Part shown: piece after piece, positions 45,780-53,674 of the stretch
Numbering within the stretch: the stretch's first letter is position 1
Layout: the number at the start of each line of letters is the position of its first letter
Assembly: GCF_041022165.1 (NCBI RefSeq)
Contig: NZ_CP163302.1
Span: forward strand, 3,658,001 to 3,722,000
Direction: 5' to 3'
Length of the DNA: 64,000 bases
DNA from: Sinomonas sp. P10A9
Lineage (GTDB): Bacteria; Actinomycetota; Actinomycetes; Actinomycetales; Micrococcaceae
Notes under the pieces: generated by a model
Seen by the model: only the letters and a program-made list of their open reading frames with translations
Database searches by the model: none
What the model was told of the DNA's origin: nothing
Translations under genes and position numbers: made by a program

Positions 45780-46895
45780 TTACACTACGACGTCGTTCGG
45801 CGGCGGCAGGGTCGTGCCGTCACGCAGCACGATCGGGCCTACCGGCTGCGATGGCCCGGGCGACGGCGGGAGCGGTTTCGGCGCAGGCGTGGGCGTGGGA
45901 GGCCGCGGCAGCGTGATCGCGGCACCGAACGCGGGCGGCGCGGGCCGCTTCAACGAGGGGTCGACGACGTCTGCGAGGCCCGCGCTCGCGTCCGCGCGCG
46001 GAACCCCGAGTGCGGGAAGGCCCAAGAGCTGCAGGACCGTCCGGGGCACGTCGACGTGCGAGGACCAGCGGCTGTCGATGGTCTGCTTCACATTCCCGCC
46101 GAACACGAGAAGGGGAACCCGCGGACCGAAGGCGAGCTGCACGCCGTCGGCCGTGTGCTCGACGTTGGGGGTCGCAACGTGCTCGTCCCAACCGCCCCAG
46201 TCGTCCCACGTGAGGAAGAAGACGGTGTCCGCCCAGCCGCCGGACTGCACCACGGCGTCGACGCTCTGCCAGATCTTCTTCATGCCTATCGTGACGTCCG
46301 CGAGAGGGTGCTCGTCCTCCGGGGAGTCGTGCCACACGTAGGAGAGCTGAGGGAGGGTGCCGGCCTTGGCGTCGGCCAGGAAGTGGGCCGAGGTCACGAG
46401 GTTCTTGGAGCCCTTGAGCTGCTTGTAGAAGCCGGCAGGGTAGTCGTTGGAGCCGGTGTAGCACTTCCACGTGACCCCGTGGGCGTCGGCCATCCCCGGC
46501 ACCGACGGCATGTCCCACAGTGGCGGCGGCTGGGTCCGCGACGGATTCTTGAGCGTGGGGCTCTGGCCGCCCACGAGAAGCAGGTGATTGGGCGTCGAAT
46601 TGGTCCCGAAGCCAGCACAGTGGTTCTCGAAGAAGGCCCCCGTAAGCGCGAGGTAGGCGTAGAACGGGAGGACGTTGAGCGTGTCGACCTGCGTATGCGT
46701 GGCTGTGTTCTGGCCCGTGAGCCACTTGTCGTAGGCGATGCGGTCGTGGCGTGGGTCGGACGTCGGCGGATTGGCCTGGACGGGCCAGCCGGTGGCGACG
46801 TTGACGCCGTACGGGCGCAGGCCGCCGAAGTAGTTGTCCGTAGTGTGGTTCTCCTGGATGAAGACGACGATTCGCCTGGCAGATGACGTAGGCAT
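45780..46895 (-). CDS. Phosphoesterase family protein (phospholipase C/acid phosphatase type)
   Basis: 371 residues. Metal-binding opening VVFIQENHTTDNYFGG is the family's ENxxxDxYFG motif, and FFLTWDDWGGWDEHVA supplies further metal ligands. A Pro-rich C-terminal tail is present. No signal peptide is visible at this start, although relatives are often exported. Substrate (phospholipid or phosphomonoester) unknown. Confidence 0.82.
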   Translation of the reverse strand: MPTSSARRIVVFIQENHTTDNYFGGLRPYGVNVATGWPVQANPPTSDPRHDRIAYDKWLTGQNTATHTQVDTLNVLPFYAYLALTGAFFENHCAGFGTNSTPNHLLLVGGQSPTLKNPSRTQPPPLWDMPSVPGMADAHGVTWKCYTGSNDYPAGFYKQLKGSKNLVTSAHFLADAKAGTLPQLSYVWHDSPEDEHPLADVTIGMKKIWQSVDAVVQSGGWADTVFFLTWDDWGGWDEHVATPNVEHTADGVQLAFGPRVPLLVFGGNVKQTIDSRWSSHVDVPRTVLQLLGLPALGVPRADASAGLADVVDPSLKRPAPPAFGAAITLPRPPTPTPAPKPLPPSPGPSQPVGPIVLRDGTTLPPPNDVVV

Positions 46896-46997
46896 ACAGA
46901 ACCCGCTCTCACTCGGTGCCTCCTGTCATAGGGTAGAGGCCATGCCCCGCGCGTTCCAGCCCTCCAGCAGTCTGGGCCCAGTGCTAGGGGAAATCGG

Positions 46998-47936
46998 GTG
47001 CTAGGCGTACTCTCGGGGTTCGCCGTCGTCTGGGTGATCATCGGCGCGGGCTGGCTCATGGCCAAGCTGCGCCTGTTGGGCGACGGCGCGCAGGGCGTCC
47101 TGAGCCGGCTCTCCTTCTTCGTGGCGAGCCCCGCGCTCCTGCTCGAGACGCTCAGCAAGGCCAACCTCCCGGCCGTCTTCTCGACCCACCTGCTCGTCAT
47201 CGGGGTGAGTTCGACGGCGGTCGGCCTCCTCTCGTTCGCGGTGTTCCGATGGTGGCGGCGCAGATCCCTTCCCGAGGCGCTCATCGCGTCGATGAGCTCG
47301 GCCGTGGCCAACTCGGGGAACCTCGGCATCCCCATCTCCGTCTTCGTCCTCGGGGACGCGAGCTACGTGGCGCCGCTGCTCATCTTCCAGCTCGCGCTGT
47401 TCACGCCCGCATACCTCCTCATGCTCGACGGCACGACAGCGACGGCGAAGCCGGGTGCCGCCCGCGCCCTCCAGTTCGTGCTTCCGATCGTGACGAACCC
47501 GAACATCATCGGCTCCCTCATCGGGCTCGTGCTCGCAGGCACCGCCTGGACGCCGCCGGAGCTCATCATGCAGCCGATCCACCTCATCGGCGGGGCCGCG
47601 ATCCCGGCCATGCTCATGGCGTTCGGCATCTCGCTGCACGGATCCCGGCCCCTCAAGGCGGTCGACGGACGCCGCGTCGACACAGGCATAGCAACAGTGA
47701 TCAAGATCGCCGTCCATCCGCTCATCGCGTTCATCCTCGGACGCTACGCCCTCGGCCTCGACGGGCACGCCCTGTTCGCCGCCGTCGTCGCCACCGCCCT
47801 TCCCACGGCCCAGAACGTCTACATCGCGGCGCAGCGCTACCAGCACGGGATCGTCGTCGCGAAGGACACCGTGCTCATCACCACGGTCGTGGCCGTTCCC
47901 GCGATGGCGGTCATGGCCGCCTTCCTGACCGCGTAG
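46998..47936 (+). CDS. AEC-family transporter
   Basis: 312 residues with about 10 membrane segments, GTG start at 46998. Typical auxin-efflux-carrier-family features: SSAVANSGNLGIPISVFVLGD in the first half and TALPTAQNVYIAAQRYQ in the second. Bacterial members move small organic acids. Followed by a large repeat hairpin. Confidence 0.85.
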   Translation: MLGVLSGFAVVWVIIGAGWLMAKLRLLGDGAQGVLSRLSFFVASPALLLETLSKANLPAVFSTHLLVIGVSSTAVGLLSFAVFRWWRRRSLPEALIASMSSAVANSGNLGIPISVFVLGDASYVAPLLIFQLALFTPAYLLMLDGTTATAKPGAARALQFVLPIVTNPNIIGSLIGLVLAGTAWTPPELIMQPIHLIGGAAIPAMLMAFGISLHGSRPLKAVDGRRVDTGIATVIKIAVHPLIAFILGRYALGLDGHALFAAVVATALPTAQNVYIAAQRYQHGIVVAKDTVLITTVVAVPAMAVMAAFLTA

Positions 47937-47940
47937 ACCG

Positions 47941-48031
47941 CCAAGGACCCCACAACGGACGGCCAGAGACCCCTCAACCGAACCTCCCTCGGTTGCGGGG
48001 TCTCTGGCGCGACGTTGCGGGGTCTCTAGCC
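47941..48031. repeat. Interspersed GCCAGAGACCCC repeat cluster, copy 2 (terminator hairpin)
   Basis: Perfectly placed inverted pair: a 20-bp arm starting GCCAGAGACCCC (47962-47981) pairs with its complement ending GGGGTCTCTGGC (47989-48008) with one mismatch and a 7-nt loop. A further inverted copy ends at 48031. Between the convergent AEC and TetR genes, so it can terminate both. Confidence 0.88.
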
Positions 48032-48046
48032 AGTTGAGTTGACACG

Positions 48047-48700
48047 TCAGAGCAGATTCGCCTTGAGGGTCGCAGCCACGAAGCGCCCGAAATGCTCCGG
48101 GGTCCACCCGCGCTTGAGGACAAGCGTCTCGTACAGCTCGGCGGACGTCGTCATGAAGAAGACGTCCGCGGCCTCGGCTTCCGAAAGTCCCGGCCGCAGA
48201 AGCCCGCGAGCGATGACCCGTCGGGCATTGTGGAGCATCCGTTCATACCGCGCGGCGTCCACCTCCTGCTGCAGCGCCGCCATGTCGGCGTCACCGCTCG
48301 CGGCGGCGTCGCGGATCAGGAGCGCGACGGGCGAGCCGATCGGGCTGATCTCGGCAACAAACCGCCCGAACTGCTCCATGAGCGCGCCAGGATCCGTGGC
48401 CTCGGCTTGAGCAGCATCGGAGCGCTGCTCGGCAGGCACGCCTCCGGAGCCAAGGAGGCTCTGGTCCCAGATCGCACGGACAAGGCCCGCCTTGCTCCCG
48501 AAGTTCTTGTAGACGAACTCGGCTGAAACGCCCGCCGCGCGCGCAATCTCGGCCACAGTGGTGGACGCGAAGCCCGGCGCGAAGAACAGGCTCCGGGCGC
48601 ACGCGAGGACAGCGCGCCGGGACTCCGCGGCCCGGGCACGGCGCCCGCTCGCGTCGTAGGCGCGGGGGGCCTTGTCTGGGCCATTGACCGCTGTCCGCAC
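48047..48700 (-). CDS. TetR-family regulator
   Basis: 217 residues from a GTG at 48698-48700 with GGAG upstream. HTH: STTVAEIARAAGVSAEFVYKNFGSKAGLVRAIW. A 24-bp palindrome lies 24 bp upstream, toward the divergent SnoaL-like gene. Probable repressor of itself and of the two-gene unit to the right. Confidence 0.85.
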   Translation of the reverse strand: MRTAVNGPDKAPRAYDASGRRARAAESRRAVLACARSLFFAPGFASTTVAEIARAAGVSAEFVYKNFGSKAGLVRAIWDQSLLGSGGVPAEQRSDAAQAEATDPGALMEQFGRFVAEISPIGSPVALLIRDAAASGDADMAALQQEVDAARYERMLHNARRVIARGLLRPGLSEAEAADVFFMTTSAELYETLVLKRGWTPEHFGRFVAATLKANLL

Positions 48701-48723
48701 CGGATCTAAACTCCTAGCATCAG

Positions 48724-48747
48724 TTGAATACAGCTTACTGTATTCAA
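48724..48747. promoter_or_regulatory. 24-bp TetR operator
   Basis: Perfect 10-bp arms TTGAATACAG / CTGTATTCAA with a CTTA spacer, between divergent TetR and SnoaL-like genes. The surrounding bases are AT-rich for this genome. Confidence 0.85.
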
Positions 48748-48797
48748 AGTACCCACACCGGGATTCACCCCAAGCGCGGCACACCAAGGAGCACACC

Positions 48798-49322
48798 ATG
48801 GACGCGCAGAGCCCCTTCGAGGCACTCCCAGCAGGCCCGGTCCGTCGGCTCTTCGAGTCGATCAGCCAGCACGACCTCGGCGGCATGGTCGCCTGCTTCG
48901 CCGAGGATTACGTCAACGAGACGCCCATCCACCCCGACCGTAGCTTCACGGGCCGCGAACAGGTCCGGAAGAACTGGTCGACCATTCTTGCGGGCCTCCG
49001 AGACTTGCAGCCCTACGTTGTCCGCGCCACCACGGCACCCGACGGCATGGTCTGGGTCGAATGGGGCCAGCGGGGCACGAGGCCGGACGGCGTTCCGGTC
49101 GCCTTGGCCGGCGTCTCGATCTTCACGCTCGACGCCGATGCTATCGCCGCCGTCCGCTTCTACCTCGAGCCTGTCGAACGCGAGAGCGGGGACGTCAACG
49201 CCAACGTCCACTCCATCGTGGGCCAGATCCCAGCGACAGCCGCTGCGGGCAGTGCGTCCGCGGCTAGCGACGCCGGGGCCAGCAACGCGTCTGGCGACCC
49301 GGCGGGAGGCGGGCGGCCGTGA
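48798..49322 (+). CDS. SnoaL/NTF2-like protein
   Basis: 174 residues, ATG at 48798 after AAGGAG. Ester-cyclase/limonene-epoxide-hydrolase-like pattern: LFESISQHDLGGMVACFAEDYVNETPIHPDRSFTGREQVRKNW, common in SnoaL-like proteins. The last about 35 residues are Ala/Ser/Gly-rich. Its stop overlaps the next gene's start (GTGA), so the two are coupled, probably under the TetR gene. Confidence 0.75.
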   Translation: MDAQSPFEALPAGPVRRLFESISQHDLGGMVACFAEDYVNETPIHPDRSFTGREQVRKNWSTILAGLRDLQPYVVRATTAPDGMVWVEWGQRGTRPDGVPVALAGVSIFTLDADAIAAVRFYLEPVERESGDVNANVHSIVGQIPATAAAGSASAASDAGASNASGDPAGGGRP

Positions 49323-50251
49323 TCCTCGTCGTCGGCGGCACCGGCAATCTGGGCCGCGAACTCGTTCCCGCCCTCGTCCGAAGGGGCGATCAGGTCCGTG
49401 TGATGGCGCGCGGCGCGTCCCGGCCGTTCACCGCCGCAGCGACTGACAGCGGGCCACACGGCGCCGGACCGCGGGAGACCGGGCCAGACAGCACCAACAC
49501 AGGCGGCGCCGTGGAGCTGTTCCGCGGCGACCTCGCCTCGGAAGCGGACTGCCGGCGCGCCGTCGAGGGCTGCGACCAGGTGGTCTTCGCCGCGTCGGGC
49601 TTCGGCATCCCCAATGCCGATCCACGCGCCGTCGACCGCGACGGCGCCGTGCGGCTCGTGCGCGCGGCTGCTGAGGCGGGGGTTGAACACGTCGTCATGA
49701 TGTCGATGCACGGCGCCGCGGCGGACGCCCCCATCGAGTACCTGCGCTGCAAGGCCGCCGCCGAGGAAGCCGTGCGCGGGTCGGGCATGAGCTGGACCAT
49801 CGTGCGGCTCGGGGCCATCCTCGAGCAGCGGCTCGCCATCATGGGCGCAGGCCTCGAGGCGAAGGGCAGAGTGCCGGTGTTCGGCTCAGGGGCCAGCCCC
49901 GTCACGTTCACGTCCGCGCGGGACGCCGCGGCCGTCGTCGTGCGTGCGCTCAACGACCCCGTGCTGCGGAACCGCGTCATCGAGTGGGGGTCCGAGACCC
50001 TCACGGCGAACGAGGTGGCCGACGCGCTCATCGCCAAGGCGGGCCGCGGGTCCGTGCGGCGCATCCCGACGCCGGCCCTGCGCATCATGTCCGTCGCGGC
50101 CAAGCCATTTTCACCGTTCCTGGCCCGCGTGGCCGGCGCCGGGGTGTGGGAAGACTCCGGGGACGAATCCTTCGATCCGGCTGCGGCGCGCGCGGAGTTC
50201 CCCGACATCCCCATCACGAGGCTCAGGGAGGTCGTTGCATCGCAAAGCTGA
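49319..50251 (+). CDS. NAD(P)-binding (NmrA/atypical SDR) protein
   Basis: 310 residues, GTG start overlapping the previous stop. N-terminal Rossmann motif VVGGTGNLGRELVPALVRRGDQVRV; later GVEHVVMMSMHGAAADAP and SWTIVRLGAIL, as in NAD(P)H-binding SDR-like proteins. Substrate unknown. Coupling to a SnoaL-like protein and a TetR repressor suggests a small-molecule detoxification unit (inference). Confidence 0.8.
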   Translation: MILVVGGTGNLGRELVPALVRRGDQVRVMARGASRPFTAAATDSGPHGAGPRETGPDSTNTGGAVELFRGDLASEADCRRAVEGCDQVVFAASGFGIPNADPRAVDRDGAVRLVRAAAEAGVEHVVMMSMHGAAADAPIEYLRCKAAAEEAVRGSGMSWTIVRLGAILEQRLAIMGAGLEAKGRVPVFGSGASPVTFTSARDAAAVVVRALNDPVLRNRVIEWGSETLTANEVADALIAKAGRGSVRRIPTPALRIMSVAAKPFSPFLARVAGAGVWEDSGDESFDPAAARAEFPDIPITRLREVVASQS

Positions 50252-50390
50252 CCACGGAGGCGCGCTCGACGGGGCCCTCGGCACGGGACTCCGTCCCATG
50301 GTCCGCTCGATGGGCACGCAGTCCGGGCGCGAGATCATGCGCAGCGTGTTCGGCACCGCGCCGAAGCGCCGCCGGGAGGGACCAGAGACC
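50244..50390 (+). pseudogene. Possible C-terminal remnant of a HerA-like (DUF853) helicase gene
   Basis: A short in-frame stretch encodes GLRPMVRSMGTQSGREIMRS followed by VFGTAPKRRR. It has the look of the C-terminal tail of bacterial HerA/YjgR-type helicases (Ser/Gly-rich, GREI.RS.FG then basic). No helicase core is present here, so if right it is a decayed fragment. Assignment from remembered family tails; a weak call. Confidence 0.35.
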
Positions 50391-50476
50391 CCGCAACGCC
50401 TCGCCAGAGACCCCGCAACCTCCGGGTCCCGCTGAGGGGTCTCTGGCGCCCCATTGAGGGGTCCTTGGCGCCTGCC
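50391..50476. repeat. Interspersed GCCAGAGACCCC repeat cluster, copy 3
   Basis: CCAGAGACCCCGCAAC at about 50392, GCCAGAGACCCCGCAAC at 50403-50419, inverted GAGGGGTCTCTGGC at 50434-50447, and a degenerate inverted copy TTGAGGGGTCCTTGGC after it. The second and third pair as a 12-bp hairpin. Confidence 0.82.
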
Positions 50477-50491
50477 CGGTAGGGTGGGCGG

Positions 50492-51484
50492 GTGCATCAG
50501 ACCAGTCCCGCCCTCCGCCGCATCGCCGTGGCGTGGCTCCTGGCCCTCGTGCTGGCCATTGTCGCCTCGGTCCTGGCGATCACGGCGGTCAAGAACGCGG
50601 TAGCCGGCCCCGTCGACCCCGTGCGCGCGTACATCGGCGCCCTGCAGGCGGGCGACGGCGGCCGCGCCCTCGGACTCCTGCACACGACCGTCCCTTCAGG
50701 GAGTCCCGCCCTCCTCGACGGCGCCCCGCTCAAGGACTCGATGAGCCGGATCAGGGACATCTCCTACGGGATGGCGAAGGCCGACGGCGACCACGCAACT
50801 GTCGCGGTCCGCTTCACCGTGGAGGGGGAGGCCCACGAGAGTCAGTTCACGGTGGACCGGACGGGCACCGACTGGCTGTTCTTCCCGCGCTGGTCGATCT
50901 CCCCCACGAGCCTCCCGACCCTCACCGCAACGGTGGTTAATTCGACCCGGGCCACCATGAACGGCATGTCCGTGAACATGCCAGAAGGACGCAATGCGTT
51001 TCCCGTGTTCTTCCCCGGCTCGTACGTGGGCTCGCTCGACGGGGCCCAGTTCGCCGCGGAGCCGCGCGCCGTCGTCGTGAGCGGTCCCGGAGCGACGGCT
51101 CCACTGAACCTGGCCACGAAGGCGACCCCGCAGCTCCTCGGCGCCATCGAGGCGAAGCTGCACAGCTACCTCGACGACTGCGCGCGGACCGCGACTCAGC
51201 AGCAGCGGCTCCAGCCGAACTGCCCGTTCTCCCTCGCGACCAACACACGCATCCAGGACGGGACGATTGCGTGGAGCGTGTCGGCATACCCGACGGTCTC
51301 GGTCGAGCCCTACCAGGGCAGCTGGACGATCGCGCCGCTCGCGGGCAAGGCCGAGCTCAAGGCAGTCGCGATCGACCTGTTCACCGGGGCCAAGTCCCCG
51401 GTGGACACGAAGGTCGACTTCAGCTTCAACGCGCGCCTCGACGTGAGCGACGCCGCGATCACGGTGACGCCGCAGCTCAAGTGA
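50492..51484 (+). CDS. Membrane-anchored extracytoplasmic protein, unknown function
   Basis: 330 residues, GTG start at 50492. One N-terminal membrane segment (about 11-33, VAWLLALVLAIVASVLAITAV), the rest predicted outside. NTF2-like first part (about 40-135), then strand-rich segments with one Cys pair (DDCARTATQQQRLQPNCPFS). Similar anchored proteins are common in actinobacteria, with no known role. Confidence 0.72.
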   Translation: MHQTSPALRRIAVAWLLALVLAIVASVLAITAVKNAVAGPVDPVRAYIGALQAGDGGRALGLLHTTVPSGSPALLDGAPLKDSMSRIRDISYGMAKADGDHATVAVRFTVEGEAHESQFTVDRTGTDWLFFPRWSISPTSLPTLTATVVNSTRATMNGMSVNMPEGRNAFPVFFPGSYVGSLDGAQFAAEPRAVVVSGPGATAPLNLATKATPQLLGAIEAKLHSYLDDCARTATQQQRLQPNCPFSLATNTRIQDGTIAWSVSAYPTVSVEPYQGSWTIAPLAGKAELKAVAIDLFTGAKSPVDTKVDFSFNARLDVSDAAITVTPQLK

Positions 51485-51503
51485 GCCGGCTCGGCGGAGC
51501 CTG

Positions 51504-53582
51504 TCAGTCCATGCCGCGCAGGTCAAGCGTGAGCGCGGCGTCCGCACCGTCCTGCAGCATGACCGGGATGCCCCAGTCCTGCTGGTACAGGTGGCAGGCG
51601 GCGTGGTCGGGGATCTCCTCGCCGGGTGCGCCGTCGCACGCGGCAGCGCGTGCGGTGATGTGCAGGACACCCTCGGCGACCGCGGGATTGAGCTCAAGCG
51701 TCCGCGTGAGGCCCTGGGCCGTTCCCGTGCCGCCGACGAGCAGCTCGGCCGGAGTCGACGAGATCTTGAGCTGCGTCGGATCGCCCCAGCGGTTGTCGAG
51801 CTTCTGCCCTGTCGGGGCCGCGAAGCGCACCGTCAGCTCGAGCGGGCCCGCCGGCACGGCCGTCTTGGGCCGCTGCGTCTGGCGCTCGCCCTCATCGACC
51901 TGCTGGGCGTCCTTCGGGATCGGCACGAGCACGAGCTCGTGGCGGTTCGTCTCGGTCACCAGGAGGAGCGGCTCACCATCGCCTTCCGTCGTGGAGGTGA
52001 CCACGACGACGTCGGCTGGCTCCGCGAGACCCCGTGCGAGCGTCGAGACGGTCTGGCTCGAGGGCTCGTAGCGGCGCACGGCGCCGTTGTACGTGTCCGC
52101 AATGGCCACCGAGCCGTCGGGCAGGACCGCGACGCCGAGCGGGTGCTGGAGCCGCGCAGTGGCGGCTGCGCCGTCGCGGAAGCCGAAGTCGAAGAGGCCT
52201 TCTCCGACGGCGGTCTCGACCGTCGCACTGCCGTCCTCCGCGAGCTTCACGCGCCGCAGCGCGGAGGTCTCGGAGTCCGCGACCCAGATGTCGCCGGAGG
52301 GGTCGACCGCGAGTCCGGACGGCTGGGCGAACCAGGACTGCGGGCCGGGGCCGTCGAGGAGGCCCTCGAGGCCCGAGCCCGCCAGGATCGCCACCGCGCC
52401 CGTGAGGGGATCGAACGTGAAGATCTGGTGCGTGCCGGCCATCGCGACGACGACCTTCTGCAGCTTCTCGCTCCACACCACGTCCCACGGCGAGGAGAGC
52501 GAGACGTTCGTGCCATGGCCGAGGTAGCCGATATCCTCGGCGTCGCCGGCGTAGACGTCGTGAACGGACGCGCCGGAAGCCGTCGGGGCGCCGTCGTGCG
52601 CCGAGCCGTCCGCAGAAGCTGACGTGGAGGCGCTCGCCCAGGTTCCGGCGCCGTTGCCGTCGACGCGGGCGGGCCCGGCGTCGAGGAGCCGCTGGATGCC
52701 GTTGCCGGCCACGGTCTGGACGTAGCCCGAGCTGAGGGTGACGCCACGGAGCTGGTGGTTCACGGTGTCGGCGACGACGGCCTCGTACCCGGTCTGCCAC
52801 GCGATCGACGCTGGCAGCACGGCAACGCCCTGCGGCTCGTTGAACTGCGCGACCTCGGCCTGGCCGTCGAGGAACCCCTTCGTGCCGGAGCCGATCACCC
52901 GCTCCACGGTCGTCAGGTCGGGACGGACCTCGACGAGGCGGTGATGGCCCGTGTCGACGACGAGGTAGTTGCCGCTGTCCAAGGGCACGGTCTGGCCCGG
53001 GAAGCGGAAATCTCCGGCGGTGGGCTCGGGAGCCACGTACGGGCCGTCGCCGCGGTGCAGCGTGCCCTTGGCCTCGTGCTCGGCGACGAGCTCCTCCACG
53101 AGGACGCCGAGGCCGCCCGCGTGGCCCTCGCCGGAGAGGTGGGCGACGATGTAGCCCTCGGGGTCGAGGACAACGAGCGTCGGCCAGGCGCGGGCGGTGT
53201 ACGCCTGCCACGTGAGGAGCTCGGGATCATCGAGGACGGGGTGGTGGATCTCGTAGCGCTCGACGGCGGACGCGAGGGCCACCGGATCGGCCTCGTGCTC
53301 GAACTTGGGCGAGTGCACGCCCACCGTGACGAGGACGTCCTTGTACTTCTCCTCGAGCGGGCGCAGCTCGTCGAGTACGTGGAGGCAGTTGATGCAGCAG
53401 AACGTCCAGAAATCGAGAAGGACGATCTTTCCCCGCAGCGCCTCGAGGTCGAGCTGCTTGCCGCCGGTGTTGAGCCACGCGCGGCCGCCGAGCTCGCTCG
53501 CCCGGATGCGCCGAGCAGCACGCACGGAATCGGCGCCAAGGGCCTCGGCAGCGGACGAGGTCTCTGTTGACTCGGCGGTCAC
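51504..53582 (-). CDS. Thioredoxin-like NHL-repeat protein
   Basis: 692 residues, GTG start at 53580-53582 with GAAGGAG six bases upstream. The N-terminal thioredoxin/TlpA-like domain has the redox site WTFCCINCLHVLDEL (about 60). A six-bladed NHL beta-propeller follows, e.g. DSGNYLVVDTGHHRLVEV and GDIWVADSETSALRRV, plus a C-terminal beta domain. No signal peptide. Eukaryotic NHLRC2 has the same order. The function of bacterial members is not settled. Convergent with the gene at 50492. Confidence 0.88.
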   Translation of the reverse strand: MTAESTETSSAAEALGADSVRAARRIRASELGGRAWLNTGGKQLDLEALRGKIVLLDFWTFCCINCLHVLDELRPLEEKYKDVLVTVGVHSPKFEHEADPVALASAVERYEIHHPVLDDPELLTWQAYTARAWPTLVVLDPEGYIVAHLSGEGHAGGLGVLVEELVAEHEAKGTLHRGDGPYVAPEPTAGDFRFPGQTVPLDSGNYLVVDTGHHRLVEVRPDLTTVERVIGSGTKGFLDGQAEVAQFNEPQGVAVLPASIAWQTGYEAVVADTVNHQLRGVTLSSGYVQTVAGNGIQRLLDAGPARVDGNGAGTWASASTSASADGSAHDGAPTASGASVHDVYAGDAEDIGYLGHGTNVSLSSPWDVVWSEKLQKVVVAMAGTHQIFTFDPLTGAVAILAGSGLEGLLDGPGPQSWFAQPSGLAVDPSGDIWVADSETSALRRVKLAEDGSATVETAVGEGLFDFGFRDGAAATARLQHPLGVAVLPDGSVAIADTYNGAVRRYEPSSQTVSTLARGLAEPADVVVVTSTTEGDGEPLLLVTETNRHELVLVPIPKDAQQVDEGERQTQRPKTAVPAGPLELTVRFAAPTGQKLDNRWGDPTQLKISSTPAELLVGGTGTAQGLTRTLELNPAVAEGVLHITARAAACDGAPGEEIPDHAACHLYQQDWGIPVMLQDGADAALTLDLRGMD

Positions 53583-53674
53583 GGGCACTCCTTCGGTGGA
53601 CGTCTCAAACGCGGCTACTAGCGCCAACCCCATTATCCCGGGCCTTGTTCCGCGCATGACGCCGCGTGACCCGG

